64,000 nucleotides of DNA, from assembly GCA_021613535.1 (NCBI GenBank), contig CP075496.1:12152001-12216000 (forward strand), given 5' to 3'. Under the pieces are notes generated by a model. That model ran no database searches and had not been told where the DNA came from. It saw only the letters and a list, made by a program, of their open reading frames with translations. Below, piece by piece: positions 9,723-22,229 of this stretch (the stretch's first letter is position 1; every line of letters starts with the position of its first letter). Position numbers and translations under genes: made by a program. This DNA is from Adineta vaga. Taxonomy: Eukaryota; Rotifera.

Positions 9723-12700
9723 TACATTTACTGTGATAAATATCATTAGCAATACATTCCAATTATGTTCAGCAAACAACCTACTATACTAACATTTATT
9801 TTTCATATCATCTTAGAATTCTTTTAACTGTTATCTCTATCTTACTAGTTAATCAAGTGTAAACGATAAATCTTTTGTGTTGTTGCTTTGCAAACAAGCT
9901 AATACAATAGGGAGAAAAGGTGATCATAATCTTCGCTTATTATTGCATATATTGTTTCTTTATTTCTTCTTCTGAATAAACCATAGTCCATTCCTTATCA
10001 ATAAATTACATGAATAAACTTGATTATTGAAGTTATACATCAGTCAGGATGATAATGGCAATAGTATCAATATAAATCCTTGATTTGCTACTTTGAACTC
10101 TGACATAACAGATAGAGAATTAATTTACAGATTGAAAACGATAAAAGCATCAAAAGACTTGATCTTTTTAGAAGAAAACTATATGGTAAAGTATCATAGA
10201 ACAAAACACATTTTTTTTTATCACGTTTCACTTTTGTCATAAACCTAACCGCCATTTGTACCGGAAAGATTTTTTATATTTGTCTATTCTCTTATCTTTC
10301 CAGCGCTCGTTTTTATTTGTCAGTGCTCTCTATGTAGATCTAATAAAATATTGATAAAATTATCTATGATGGATTTTCGACGATTTTCTATTCTCCGAGC
10401 AAAAGAACTCTCATCAGAGAAATCATTTTTATCCACAATAACATTTGAGTTCGATGTATGCTCAACAATTTTCCGTCAATTAACTATGTTGAATTGTCTC
10501 ACTTAGTTTTACCTGCCTCCTGTTATGTATTTATTTACTAAGAAAGGTCGTCTAAACAAAAAAATAGTATTTATTCGTTATATTTTCGTGCTTTCTTTCT
10601 TTCTTTCTTTTTTCATGTGATTACTATGTATGATTATTTACTCAAGAAAGAATTCATTGTATAATACTTTTCGTTTGAAGTAATATCTGTCTAGGGATCA
10701 TTGATATTTCTTTCTATTTCCAATTAATCGATTGTAATTAAATGATCTGATGACTTTGACGCAAGCAGAAACAAACGACATACAATTGATTGTTTATAAA
10801 GACGAAGTACCCATACTTGCTTTCTTTCATCTTCAGATTGTGTGTTAGCATTTATTTTTCCATTAGCTTCAACCCTCTCGTTCTCTTCATTGGAGAATAC
10901 GACAAAAAAAATACACATATATACGCATGCAGTTTTTTGTTTCTGTGGAAAAAAGACCTCATTTTGATATCTTTGTCAAGTGGGTGGTAGTAGTTTTGCT
11001 TACTTTTGTCTTTTCTTGTTACTTGTGTACATCATCATCATCATTTCAGCATAGGATTTCTCCTATGAGAGATAAAGAGATACAATGAAACGCGATTGTG
11101 TACAAAAAAAGAGTTTACAATTAGTAAATAGTAAACGGTGAGAAAGAGAAAAGAGGAATATCGAAAGAAAATAAAGGATTTCATTTGGTAACATAATACA
11201 ATACTATTTAGGTAAGTTGATCGATCATTTTTCTCTCTGAATCTTTCGATTAGCATATATGTGCATATAAAACCGAGTGAAAATGACTATATAAATCGAA
11301 CTAAATGAAGCGTATATAAGACCGTATCTTTCTAATGTACCATCCAATTGAACTAATAGATAAAAACTAGGAAGACAAGATTTGTTTATATACTCTTTGT
11401 GACTAGCGAACATTGACAAGGTTATTTTTATTTCAAGTACAGTTCTGTCATGTCTTTGCTTGTATACAAGGCTTCTTCTTTATACTTAATAGTAGCAACG
11501 AAAGAAAAGGACTATTCTTTTCTTTGACGACATATAACATTGACATAGTTCAGACATATAAGATCAGTTCATAGAAATGATTAATCGAAAATAATACTGT
11601 CAAAATTTCACGTAAGTTCGATTTTTATTTATTAGTGAAATTATATAGAACAGTTTGAAATAGAATAAATAAAACATGACAGGAGATGCTTATTCCTACT
11701 TCTCTTTCATTACAAATTAACGTTCGTCATATTGAAAAGAGAAGAAAAAATCGCCTCGAACCAACGAATTTCATATTTTTCACAGTTCGCAAAATACTCT
11801 ATGACGTACGCATGCATCGTAGAATTTTATGATAGAATGAAGAAAAAAAAGGAGACATTCTTTCTTTTTTTTTCAAGGTCAGATAGTAAGGACAAGACAT
11901 AAAAAGTGGTATTACTTCAATCATTTATACCAGAAGTCAGTTATGAATGGTATCACTGTCAAGGCTACAAATTCGCAGAGTTAGACGAACAGATTGATTG
12001 ATGTTTAGGGAATAGATTAACTTTGTTTTTTTCCTTTGAGTTGATTTTTTTTATAAGGAAATTAATGTTATTCTAGTAGGATCAAACCGACCAAATGATC
12101 TCATTTTACATTAATGTCCTTCATCACGTGGATAACATAACAGTTGTTTTCGGTACGGAAACATAAAATATTACTCTGACGTTGACAGCAAGCCATTATC
12201 ATTCCATTACGATTTGTTAACTGTGCTCAACCACTTTCTTGTTAGAAAACGATTAAACGATTGATTAAAAGACGTTTGTTCTGTATTTTCTCATGAGTAC
12301 TAACTTATATGTGCAAACATACATACATACTTACATACATATACGATGTAATGTAGTTCTATTTCAATTTCATTTATGAGATAATTCACAATAGGGCATG
12401 ACGTAATGTCGCTTAACAAAGAGAGAAAAAAACGTTGATCATCATAGTTCTTTATCATTCTGCTAAAACGATAACTGTATTATCCTTGTAAGACAAGGTT
12501 GTTTGACTCTTCCTGTTGATTATGCAATTCTCATTTTTTCTGCTTCTTTTCTTTATTCTATGTACTACATTTGACTAGATTTTCAGATCAATTCATCTCA
12601 GTAGATACATATATAAAGAGACGAAAAGAGAGAGAGAGGGAGAGAGAATAAACACGATCAGATGGCAACTGCTGGCATTTGAAGAAAAAAAATTTCTTTT

Positions 12701-13288
12701 TTTCATTTTACAGAGAAGAACAAGAATAATAGAAATTCAATGTTCGTTTATGTTTTATTGAGACAATCGTTTGTGTGTACACAGTAGAAATAGTGTGCGG
12801 CATTTCTTTCCTCCCTTCTTCTTCTTCTTCTTCATCAATGTACGATAGGACATTGCACTATTGTGTAGATTCTTATGTATATCCGTATTCGATTACAAAC
12901 CGAAGTGTGTTGATTACTATAGCCTATACGATGATTGATACCTAATCATAGCATTACATCGTATAATAAAAGTAAAAAATGATATCATCAAGACATCCAA
13001 ATATTTCACAGAGGGAAAGAGAGAGAGAGAGAATGCAGAATAGGAAGAGAGAAAAATAATTGAATGAAATATAAAAATACCACATAAATTTTTTTCTATC
13101 ATTTACTTTTTTTTCTTTTTTGCCTTGAAAACACGTAAGTAATATATATATTCGCAATATCTTGATAACACATCAAAACCTAATCATATCATCACGTCCA
13201 TATAAGACCACAGATATTCATCAATCATCTTCATCTGTTTTTCTCATATCTTTCAGACCAATCTTCGTCTAGTCACTCTTCATCGAAC
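9723..13288. other. Gene-free spacer of 3.6 kb
   Basis: AT-rich sequence between the MAGT1 stop and the leucine-rich membrane protein. It holds short microsatellites: CTTT near 10598-10613, CATA 12317-12345, GA near 12626-12648, TTC near 12816-12834. Reading frames on both strands are short and low-complexity, and no splice-linked coding segments or RNA genes were recognised. It may hold regulatory DNA for the gene at 13289. Confidence 0.5.
12317..12345. repeat. CATA tetranucleotide microsatellite
   Basis: Imperfect run of CATA/CTTA units inside the 9.7-13.3 kb spacer. Confidence 0.85.
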
Positions 13289-15179
13289 ATGACTTCTCAT
13301 CTCTCGATATCTCTTATTATTATTCTATTCATTACATATGTGAAGGCAAAACCATGCGATATACTCGAGAATATGTCATGTGAATGTCATACATCTTTCC
13401 ATGGTGAAAGTGAACATTTAATATGTAATAATTTCAATCAAACAATAAATTCAACAATAAAATTAACAAATGAAACAATGCAAACAACTCGTTCTTTTGA
13501 TTCATTTCATTTAACATTTTATGATAAAAAGTTCATTGTTAATCCTATGTTTATCAACGATTTATCTTATCTTTTTCCTCGAATAACTTCTTCGATTGGA
13601 GGCAAACCTAAATCTACCTTAAAAGTGACTTTATCTTTTCATAATTTTCTTCAATTACACTTTGAAGATTATTCATTTTATCAATTATTTGGTGAAAAAT
13701 CGGATTATACAACGATATTCACCTTAGAATTAACATCCAATGGTCAAATAACATTTTCACCAATGGCATTTCATGAAATAACTGTTGATCAAATGTTTCT
13801 ACATAGTTCATCACTCGAACCATATTCATTTGAAGAAATATTTAACAATACAAATATTGGTGATTTAAATATTGAAGGTAAAAAGAAAAGAAAACAACTT
13901 GAAACGAAAGAAGACTTTTTTTACTTGTTATTCTTACAGGTTGTACACCTCGAAGTAATGTAACATCGAAAATTAATTTTAATGGTAAAATTCGCTTAGC
14001 GAAATTTACAAAAATGGTTGAAACAGTTTCCAAAGAAGAATTTCCTGATTATCCCGTTCGCTCAATGATTATTGAAGCACATGAAGCAAGAAAATTGAAT
14101 GCTTCATCATTTATAAACTATCGAAATTTATTTGGTCTTCATTTAATTCGACCAAAATTCTTCTTTGATAATCGTTCATTTGATGGTTTTCAATATTTAA
14201 CTAGCCTTGAAACAATCGAACTTGACGCTGAAACACTTAAAGGTAAATAAATAAACAATCAACATCTGTTTTAGTTTGTTTATTTGTTTTGTTTTGTTTT
14301 AGATCATACATTTCAACATGCATCACGTATTCAATATTTTACACTTGGTCCAAATACACGTCATTTAACAGAACATTCTCTTGATCATTTAGATGATTTA
14401 AAACGTTTTGATGCATCGAAAATAACTCTTGATCAATTATATCCATCATCAAAATGCGTTCTCGCACGATATATTGCTACGCAACAGAAAGCAAATCCAT
14501 TAATGACTATTTTACCACCACAAGCAGAATATTGTGATTGTATTTATGATTTTATTTTGTCAATCTTAGATAAACAACCTGATCAAACTTATACAGATCT
14601 ATGTTCAGATAATCAACAAGAACGTTGCCAATTGAGTGAATGTAATATAGTGAAAAATTTCCGTATACCAACAAGAGAGAAACCAACGGGTGACATTGTT
14701 ACTGACGAAGAATTATTCTCAACACATCGGATGCCATCTTACGTTCATCGACATCCCGCTATTTATCATTCATCTCATCCAAATAATGAACAAGATCAAA
14801 ATCAATTATCTCCTTCTGATAGACAAGTACTAATTAAATTTAATTCGGAAAATATATCTCTTCTTGTTCTTCTTTTCTTTTCAAGGACTCTCAGACATCA
14901 GCATTGAAAGCAAATAAACCAATTGATCCGAATGCAATACCAACAGACGATTATGATGATAATTCAAATCCATCATCCGTCGGAGGCAAATCTTATGAAG
15001 AACGTCGAATAATATTAAGAAATGAAACATTAAAATGGATAACATTATCGTTAGTATGTGTTACAATTCTTTGTCTTCTACTTGTTGGTACAACCATATG
15101 GTTTTTTCATTGTCGTCCAACACAACGATATAATAAAGCAGGATTCCAAGCAGTACAACCGAATAGTTCAAATGTTTAG
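13289..15179 (+). CDS. Type I membrane protein with leucine-rich-like ectodomain
   Basis: Exons 13289-13877, 13940-14242, 14303-14826, 14886-15179, totalling 569 aa. Residues 1-20 form a signal peptide ending near 'VKA'. A cysteine-containing N-terminal cap follows ('CDILENMSCECH', then a further Cys), then a long region with regularly spaced leucine/phenylalanine strands and many N-glycosylation sequons. A second Cys-rich segment ('YCDCIYDFIL', 'CSDNQQERCQLSEC') resembles a C-terminal LRR cap. A Pro/Asp-rich stalk leads to one transmembrane helix ('WITLSLVCVTILCLLLVG') and a cytoplasmic tail of about 25 residues. The layout suggests an adhesion or receptor protein of the LRR superfamily, but classical LxxLxLxxN repeats are poor and no ortholog is recognised. 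Stop codons in introns 2 and 3 support their removal. Function unknown. Confidence 0.75.
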
Positions 15180-15914
15180 ATTTTATTTCTTTGTAATCTT
15201 GCTACAAGTCTTTCAATGAAAAATTTACAAACAAACAAAGAAACTAAAAAAAATTCAATTTTTCTATTCATTTTCTCTTTCCCTCTGCCTTTCCCTTACA
15301 CCTCACGTTTTTAAAATTGATCCGGTGAAAAAAAACGAAAGGAACTTTCTCGTTTTCTTTTCTCTCTTTACATAATTGCATTATTGATGAACAGCTATGT
15401 TTACACAAATGGAATATACTCATTGCAATCTATTGATGAAGAACTATAACGGTAACTATCGATGACCTTCTATCGTATGGGAACAATTACGGATGGATGA
15501 CACGCGTATGTTCCTTTTACATTCTCGTCATTTAGTCAACTCAGGGATAATGTTCATTAAAACAAATATATATATATATGTATACATACATACATATAGA
15601 ACATATATTTAATATCCATCAACATTCCCATTAATTGCACAATTAACATAGAACGTTATATCCAGAAGACAATGTTTAAATGCAGAAAAAGTATGCAATG
15701 CTTTTTTAAATATCCGTGTCACATGTATTCAATTCCCTTTTTATATCCTTGTTCGATTTCTTTTTCTCGTATGAATTGTCGTCTCTTTTTTTCGTTTCTT
15801 TATTATTTTAATTTTAATAGGATAGATTACCGCACTCTTACTTATTCAAAAACAAAACAAAAAGAAGTTCGTTTTTTTTCTCATTTATTTATACACATAT
15901 CTTTGTTCGTTTTG
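15180..15914. other. Convergent intergenic region
   Basis: About 735 bp between stop codons of the membrane protein (plus) and a disordered protein (minus). It contains a TA/CATA microsatellite at 15566-15599. An 84-codon reading frame at 15672-15926 is low-complexity and rejected. Probably 3' UTRs and spacer. Confidence 0.5.
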
Positions 15915-16588
15915 TTATGTATTTGAATATCTTTGAAGATTATGAATTTCATTTGTTATCACTTGTGGCATGGTTGGTTTCTGTTTTGAACAAATAATTG
16001 TTCGAGGATCTCGCTGTTGATAATCGCTCAGGATATTTTCAAATTCGTAAAACATACATTTCGATGGTAATACACCATCGAGAGTAACAGATAATGAATT
16101 GGAATATGTTTTATCAAGTTCATTTCGATTAGAAACTGGTACAGGTACAGGTTGTTTTCCTGACTTAGTAGTAGGACGTACACTTTCAGACGGAGGAGTA
16201 TGTTTTGATGAACTTTGTGTAACTTCATTCCGATTTTGAGAGGCAGATGCCGGTAGTTGAGCAGGTGGTTTCGGATGATTAGTACCTGAATGAATAACTC
16301 GAGCTAAATTTACAATACTTGGAGAAAGCATTTCATGAGCGGCTTCGGATGATGCTGAGTCTGAATCAATTGTTGCTGATCTTGCATCCTCTAACAAAGA
16401 AGATAAATGCAGAGAACTTTATAAACTAAATATATACCAGATGGTCGACGTGAACCATTTGATTTTGAATGTTCCGATTCGGATAAATCTACCTTTGATT
16501 CACCGCGAATAACTGGTACTTTTGGTGAAGGTGATCCCATAATTACAGGCATTTCAGCAAACCTTTTTCTAATTTCTGCAACACTCAT
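15915..16588 (-). CDS. Small disordered hypothetical protein, two exons
   Basis: Minus-strand exons 16588-16438 and 16390-15915, 208 aa. The N-terminus 'MSVAEIRKRFAEMPVIMG' is a short amphipathic segment; the rest is rich in Ser, Pro, Thr and Lys and predicted disordered. The C-terminus has a more structured piece around 'YEFENILSDYQQRDPRTIIC'. The 47-nt intron has consensus ends and contains an in-frame stop, which supports splicing. No family is recognised. A further upstream exon is possible, since the region above the ATG was not resolved. Confidence 0.6.
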
Positions 16589-17335
16589 TACATCTATTTC
16601 TACTGATTAATACACTGTGTGATTCTACCAAACAAATACTTGCTAAAGAATATCTGGTCGCCTAAAAGAAAGAAAAAAAAGAGGAGAATATTGTTTTTTC
16701 TTCATTTTACATGTTTATATCTTTGTTATCAGAAAATTTTCACTCTATTACTCAGCAACAACAACAACCTAACGTATGATATCATCAAAATATTTGCACT
16801 TATCTTCATTTCTCAATAAACCACCAATTGCATTTAATTTATCTCTGAATATAAATGCATTAATCGAACTATGGAGAATCTGTTCACATACAAAAACGGA
16901 TGAAACAGAGATTTTTTTCTTTGCTTAACCTAATTCTACATGTTCACTTATTACTGTATAATTATACATACATAAAACGAACAAATTTTACTAATCCTTT
17001 AAATAAAAGTTTTATCTTTGATCTTCCCATCATTGAAATATATTACAATAATATATTGACTTATTCTCAAATTTGTTTCAACGAATTCATTTATTATTTT
17101 TCATGCTCGATCTAGATGTCATTACTGCACATGAACATTGATTCAAAAAAAAAAGTTTTCATTGGACAAAATTTTACTTCAATCATGACTCCTCTCATCC
17201 AGTTGAATAGCGTCGCGTGTCATGTCATATTATTGTGTTGTGTTGTGTGTCCTTACTTGGGAGAGAAGAAATAACACAAAAATAAATTATTTTCCTTGTG
17301 AACAATTAAAATCTTCGCAATAAAAAAGATTTCAA
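16589..17335. other. Divergent intergenic region before MESD
   Basis: About 750 bp between start codons of the minus-strand disordered protein and MESD. AT-rich, with no clear TATA box or RNA gene. Short reading frames at 16619-16819 and 16900-17115 are low-complexity and not supported. It should contain both promoters. Confidence 0.45.
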
Positions 17336-18078
17336 ATGCATTTCTCATACATTTTTCTCATTCTTTGTGTTTTACTCTATACATTAAATACTATTCATGC
17401 TAATGATGATGGATTTAAACGAGATAAAACACATTTAAAAAAAGATCCACGTGATTATACAGATCGTGATGTTGATAGTTTGTTTGAAGAATGGGAGGTA
17501 AGAATATTGTTTATTGATGTTAGTTAAATTAAGCAATGTTGATTGATTTAGGATAATGATGAAGATATTTTACCTGACGATGAACGACATGATTATTTTC
17601 TTCGAAGAAAAGATCGTCCAATGCTCCGCCCAGAAGATCTTGTTGGCAAAGAACCTGAACATGTGATGAAACTTTCGAAAAAAGGACAAACATTAATGAT
17701 GTTTGCCACAGTTTCAGGTTCACCAACACGACGTGAAACAGAAGAAATTACTCAAATATGGTGGTGGGGTTTGAAAAATGCTTTATACGATGTTACGCGG
17801 TGAGTTGATTTTCATCTTTTTTTTCACTTTTTAAACGAGATTTTTGTCTAGACATGTCATTGATAATAATCGTATACTACTTGTTTTAAATGATGGATCT
17901 CAAGCTTTTGAAATCAAAGATTTTCTTGTAAAACAAGAACGTTGTAAAGAAGTTACAATTGATAATCGACCTTATTATGGAAAAGGTGCTACGGTATGTA
18001 AAAATTATTATTTGAAATCATTTCATTTATTTTCTATTCTGATAGGACGAAGAAAAACTAAAAAAGAAAGAACTGTGA
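17336..18078 (+). CDS. MESD: MESD, ER chaperone for LDL-receptor-family proteins
   Basis: MESD (Boca in Drosophila) folds the beta-propeller/EGF modules of LRP-type receptors in the ER, enabling Wnt co-receptor traffic. Exons 17336-17497, 17552-17799, 17852-17993, 18046-18078, 194 aa. Residues 1-22 are a signal peptide; 'KKDPRDYTDRDVDSLFEEWE' matches the N-terminal MESD helix. The core follows: 'KKGQTLMMFATVSGSPTRR', 'ETEEITQIWWWGL', 'LNDGSQAFEIKDFLVKQERC'. The last exon has only ten codons plus stop and ends in KKKEL, resembling a KDEL-type ER-retrieval signal. Without that exon the frame would read from 17994 into intronic sequence. The lysine-rich tail of vertebrate MESD is almost absent. 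Confidence 0.93.
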
Positions 18079-19451
18079 ACAATTTCTTGTTTGTTTTCTA
18101 TTGATTTCCAATCTCATACTGATTATCTCTCTTAACTCTAGTCTTGTCTCATAGTTAGTGATTCTTATCTGTTCGTTTTTTCTCTTCAAAACGCATATTG
18201 TCTGTAAACTGTGATTGTTTTTGCAATGGTCTTTCTTCTAATTTGATAATACGAACCATTTTTTTTGTGATTTATATGTATTTCAATATTGATTTTATTA
18301 GCAATAATAAATAAATTTATTTTATCTTTAGTAGAAAAAAATCGAACATATTTTTATTTATTTTCTATGAACATTAGATGAATATATATATATTCAATGA
18401 AAAAAAGATGTTTAATACAATGTGGAATACAGAAATGTAAGTTTATGTTCAAACTGTAGTAGATAAATATTAACTGTGGTAAAAGTTTGTTAACTCATCA
18501 TAGTGAATGTTTCTTTAATTATAGTTTACTATATGTTATTATTTTTGTAAAGAAATCGGAACAGCATGCAGTTTTATGACATCGAATATACTTCCCATGT
18601 TGACTACTATTCATATCAGAAAGAGAAGGAAAAGCTTAATATGGCATTAAGTTTCGTATGTCCTTTTATAAATTTGTGTTCTTCCTTTTCTATGACGAAT
18701 AATAGTGTAGACTTGCCTACTGTGCTTTTAAATGGTTTTACTGTATGTTTGTCTTAATTATTTTATAATAATACATCCATTTATTCAAGGGTATATTGAT
18801 AAATGTCAACTATTGAATAATTCTATTTTATATGACATAGAAAGTTTAAGACAACATTATTGATTTTTGTTGTAGAGAAATCGAATATCTTTGTAGGTAA
18901 GGAAATACTTTCGTTTATACTAATAAGAAATTTTTATTAAGATGAAAATCGACTGATTTTATTTTAATAATATGAAATAGAAAGTTTCATGCTTATTCAG
19001 TAAAATAGAAATAAGAAGAAAGAAAAACAACTTTAGCAAATCTCTTGTCTATTTGTCTAATGTTAAAAACATTTTCTTTTTCATATGTCTATTATTCTGC
19101 TTGAAATCGTTTCTATTAATACTTACCTGTCTTTCGTCTAATCAAATATATAGTTGTGCATGACTTCGTATAGAACGGTTATTATTCAATACGGCCTTCA
19201 GTGTGTATTATACTTTCATAATGTCTGAGAAAAGAAAATATGATTATTTCATAAAAGAGAAAACGAAGCAGAGAGAAAAAGAAAGAAATTTCTATCGAAG
19301 AGAAGTGTTTGCGATCTTGTTTATTGATCTAAAACAAATGTTACTTAACAGGAGTGTTCGCTCAAAAAACCGTGTATAAAATACTGAAATTATTTCTTCG
19401 ACAACACACACTCCACAAGTTCAATAAAAATAAATTCACGAGTGAAATTTC
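18079..19451. other. Intergenic spacer between MESD and the small membrane gene
   Basis: About 1.4 kb of very AT-rich sequence. A 63-codon frame at 18566-18757 shows no homology I recognise and no splice partners. The last ~80 nt hold a TATA-like element for the next gene. Confidence 0.5.
19375..19382 (+). promoter_or_regulatory. TATA-box-like element before small membrane gene
   Basis: TATAAAAT lies 77 nt upstream of the ATG at 19452, at a plausible promoter distance. Inference from sequence only. Confidence 0.35.
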
Positions 19452-19837
19452 ATGGATCTTGAAAAGGTAAAATAGAGCTCGTTTTTATTCATAAAAATCA
19501 ATAATTGATATTGTTTTTTCTTCTTCTTTAATTTAGAATGATTCTCATGAAAAGACTTCATCGTCTTCCTTTGGAAATATTCTCATTCTCATGATCTATC
19601 ATCTACTTGTTAGTATCATTCTAATTGTATATATTGTCACAACATTCTGGTTTTTACAACAAATTTGGTCACTAGATGATCGTTTACATTATCAATTAAG
19701 GTTTCTAACAACAAAATTTACATTTTCTATTCGATCATTTTTATTGTTATCTTTTTTACAATAATAGAAAACTTTACTCGCTTTTCTTTCTTATTAATGT
19801 TGTACAATTTTATTTGTTAGTAGTTTTTGATAATTAA
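19452..19837 (+). CDS. Small two-helix membrane protein, three exons
   Basis: Exons 19452-19466, 19537-19700 and 19768-19837 give 82 aa. An N-terminal hydrophilic, serine-rich stretch precedes a strong hydrophobic helix ('LLVSIILIVYIVTTFWFL'), a charged loop ('SLDDRLHYQLRK') and a second helix ('LFFLINVVQFYLLVVF'). Frame continuity over two consensus introns and the paired helices support a real gene. No family is recognised. Its stop is 37 nt before the TDP1 ATG, with an acceptor-like sequence between, so the two may share a primary transcript. Confidence 0.55.
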
Positions 19838-19841
19838 ACAT

Positions 19842-19853
19842 GAAAATTTTCAG
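19842..19853 (+). promoter_or_regulatory. Acceptor-like splice site just upstream of TDP1 start
   Basis: The sequence tgaaaattttcag sits 5 nt after the upstream stop and 21 nt before the TDP1 ATG. It could be a trans-splice acceptor for downstream-cistron maturation or a cis acceptor in a TDP1 5' UTR. Bdelloids are known to use spliced leaders; use here is inference. Confidence 0.35.
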
Positions 19854-19874
19854 ATTGCTTTGTCTATCTTAAAA

Positions 19875-22229
19875 ATGACGACAAAAAAACGAACATCTTC
19901 GATGTTTTTGACTGATGATAATGAAGCAAAAAAACTTAAGACAGAAGATGTTCCAACAACATCTGCTTCTTCTTCTTCACCAACAATCATTAATGAAAAT
20001 CTTTCCAACAAAAAAATCTGTGAATATGGTGACGCATGTTATCGACAAAAAAATCCATTACATACAGCTGAATATGATCATCCGTGTAAATTTACTTTCA
20101 TATACCTATTACTTATTCGATTTTCTTTCCACGGAACTGATCAATATTATGAATTTTGAGAAGGGAGTACTTGTGTTTGACTTGATTAACATATCAAATT
20201 ACATTTGAAAAAAATGATTAGATGATCATGAATTTGAAATTTGTTTTTAGCTGTTCGTGAAAAATCATCAACAAATAAACGTTTATCACCTGTGGAAAAA
20301 CTTCAGCAAAGTGAACCATATCGATTTTTTCTTACGACTGTTCAAGGAATCTCGGATTCATCCAATCAATTGAATGCTATTAGTCTCAAAGGTAAACAAA
20401 GCTTTCCTTTTTCATTCAAAGAGAGAAATCTTTACCTTTTTTCGATCTAGAAATTCTCTCTGCACAACATGGTCAACTTATACGTTCAGTTCAATTTAAT
20501 TATATGTTTGATATTGAATTTATACTTGAACAATATCCATCAGAGTTTCGGTGAGTTTATTTTTTCTTTTGCCTTTATGAAATATTTCATGAAAAATTCA
20601 GACTTAAACCATTATTAATTGTTCATGGTGATTCACGAGATGATAATCATTCTTTAAAAGCTCAATGTTCACCTTATCCACAAATTGAATTATGTCCAGC
20701 TCGTCTTGATATACCGTATGGTACACATCATACAAAAATGATGTTCTTATTGTATGAAACTGGTTTACGTATCGTTATTCATACAGCAAATTTGATTCAA
20801 CAAGATTGGCGACAAAAAACTCAGGGGTACATTGAAAAGCTGTTTAAGCTAATGTTTTCTTTTTTTTTTGTCTCATTCTATGTAGTGTTTGGATTAGTCC
20901 GATTTGTCCGAAAATGAACGGAGACTCAGATGAACCGAAAACGAATTTTAAAAAAGATTTAATTCAATATGTTGAACGATATCGGGCTAAACAATTGCAG
21001 TTTTGGTTAAAAACAATCACTGAACATGATCTCAGTAGTATTAAGTACGTGAAAAAGAATTATATCACATACAAACAAAAATAAACTAAGAATATATTTA
21101 GTGTACATCTAATCAGTTCTACACCCGGTCGTCATACAGGTCCAGATATCAATAAATTTGGTCATTTAAAACTTCGACAAGTAAATTCTTGATGAAGTAA
21201 CCTATGTTACCATGTTATGATTTTCTTTAGACTTTAAAAACGTACATTGGCCTAGAAAACGATGCACAGTATTCTTCAGCACCCATTATCGGACAAGTAT
21301 GTTTTGATGTTTTCTCAAGATGAAAAATAAATCGAAGGAGAATTATGTCTTATTTCAGTTTTCAAGTATTGGATCCTTAGGTCCAAATGCAAATTCTTGG
21401 TTAACGAAAGAATTTCTTACTTCACTCAAACAACTGAATTCTTCGTCATTAGAATCTCCAGAATTAAAATTAATCTATCCATCGGTTGAGAATGTTCGTA
21501 CATCGTTAGAAGGTTATATGGCTGGCGGAAGTTTACCTTATGTATGTTAATAATAATCTTTTGTCTATGCGAATATTTAAAATCTTCAATTAGAATAATC
21601 AAAATGCAATGAAACAAGGCTGGCTTGTCAATTATCTTCAGTAAATTTGCATTTGATAATATTTTATTGAAATATTTCCTTTTCGTTTTTAGTCAATGGA
21701 AAGCAGATCATCGTCAACGTAGTCGAGCTTCTCCACATATAAAAACATATTTACGTGTTACCAATGATCAATATAAACAACTTCTATGGTTTTTAGTTAC
21801 AAGCGCAAATCTTTCGAAAGCTGGTAAGATTCTTGAATTGAATGAATAGATAATTTAACTTATATTGATCTAATCTAGCGTGGGGTGTATTTGAAAAAAA
21901 TAATACACAATTAATGATTCGATCGTAAGTATATTTTTTTATAAAAGTACATATGCTTATTTTAATGTGAATTTAAAGATATGAGATTGGTGTTTTATTT
22001 ATACCAAAACAATTTTCACAATCAATGTTTTCTATATCTGATGCACCAACATTTCCTATTCCTTTTGATTTACCGCCTATTAAATATCAATCAACAGGTA
22101 AATTCAAATGAAATTGACAATTTCGATTTTTTAAACTTTTCTATCTATTTAGATAAACCATGGATAGTCGATATTGCCTATAAAAATCAACCAGATTCAC
22201 ATGGAAATATGTGGGATCCAAGTGGTTGA
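19875..22229 (+). CDS. TDP1: Tyrosyl-DNA phosphodiesterase 1 with N-terminal PBZ finger; apparent frameshift
   Basis: TDP1 hydrolyses the 3'-phosphotyrosyl bond of stalled topoisomerase I adducts in the nucleus. Exons 19875-20085, 20251-20391, 20451-20550, 20602-20826, 20886-21044, 21102-21180, 21231-21296, 21359-21541, 21594-21640, 21693-21823, 21880-21924, 21979-22097, 22153-22229. Residues ~48-72 form a PBZ poly(ADP-ribose)-binding zinc finger (C-x5-C-x7-H-x5-H). Then come '[11 protein letters not shown]', first HKD motif 'GTHHTKMM', '[17 protein letters not shown]', '[19 protein letters not shown]', second HKD motif 'SPHIKTY' and '[12 protein letters not shown]', ending '[11 protein letters not shown]'. 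The exon 21880-21924 is one base short: after 'AWGVFEK' the frame hits TAA at 21912, while the other frame continues with '[15 protein letters not shown]'. Total coding length is 1583, one short of a multiple of three. A base-calling error in the A6 run or a real inactivating deletion are both possible. Confidence 0.88.

Noticed and set aside
18566-18757. 63-codon frame after MESD
   Set aside because: No homology recognised, no splice signals in phase, and very AT-rich surroundings.
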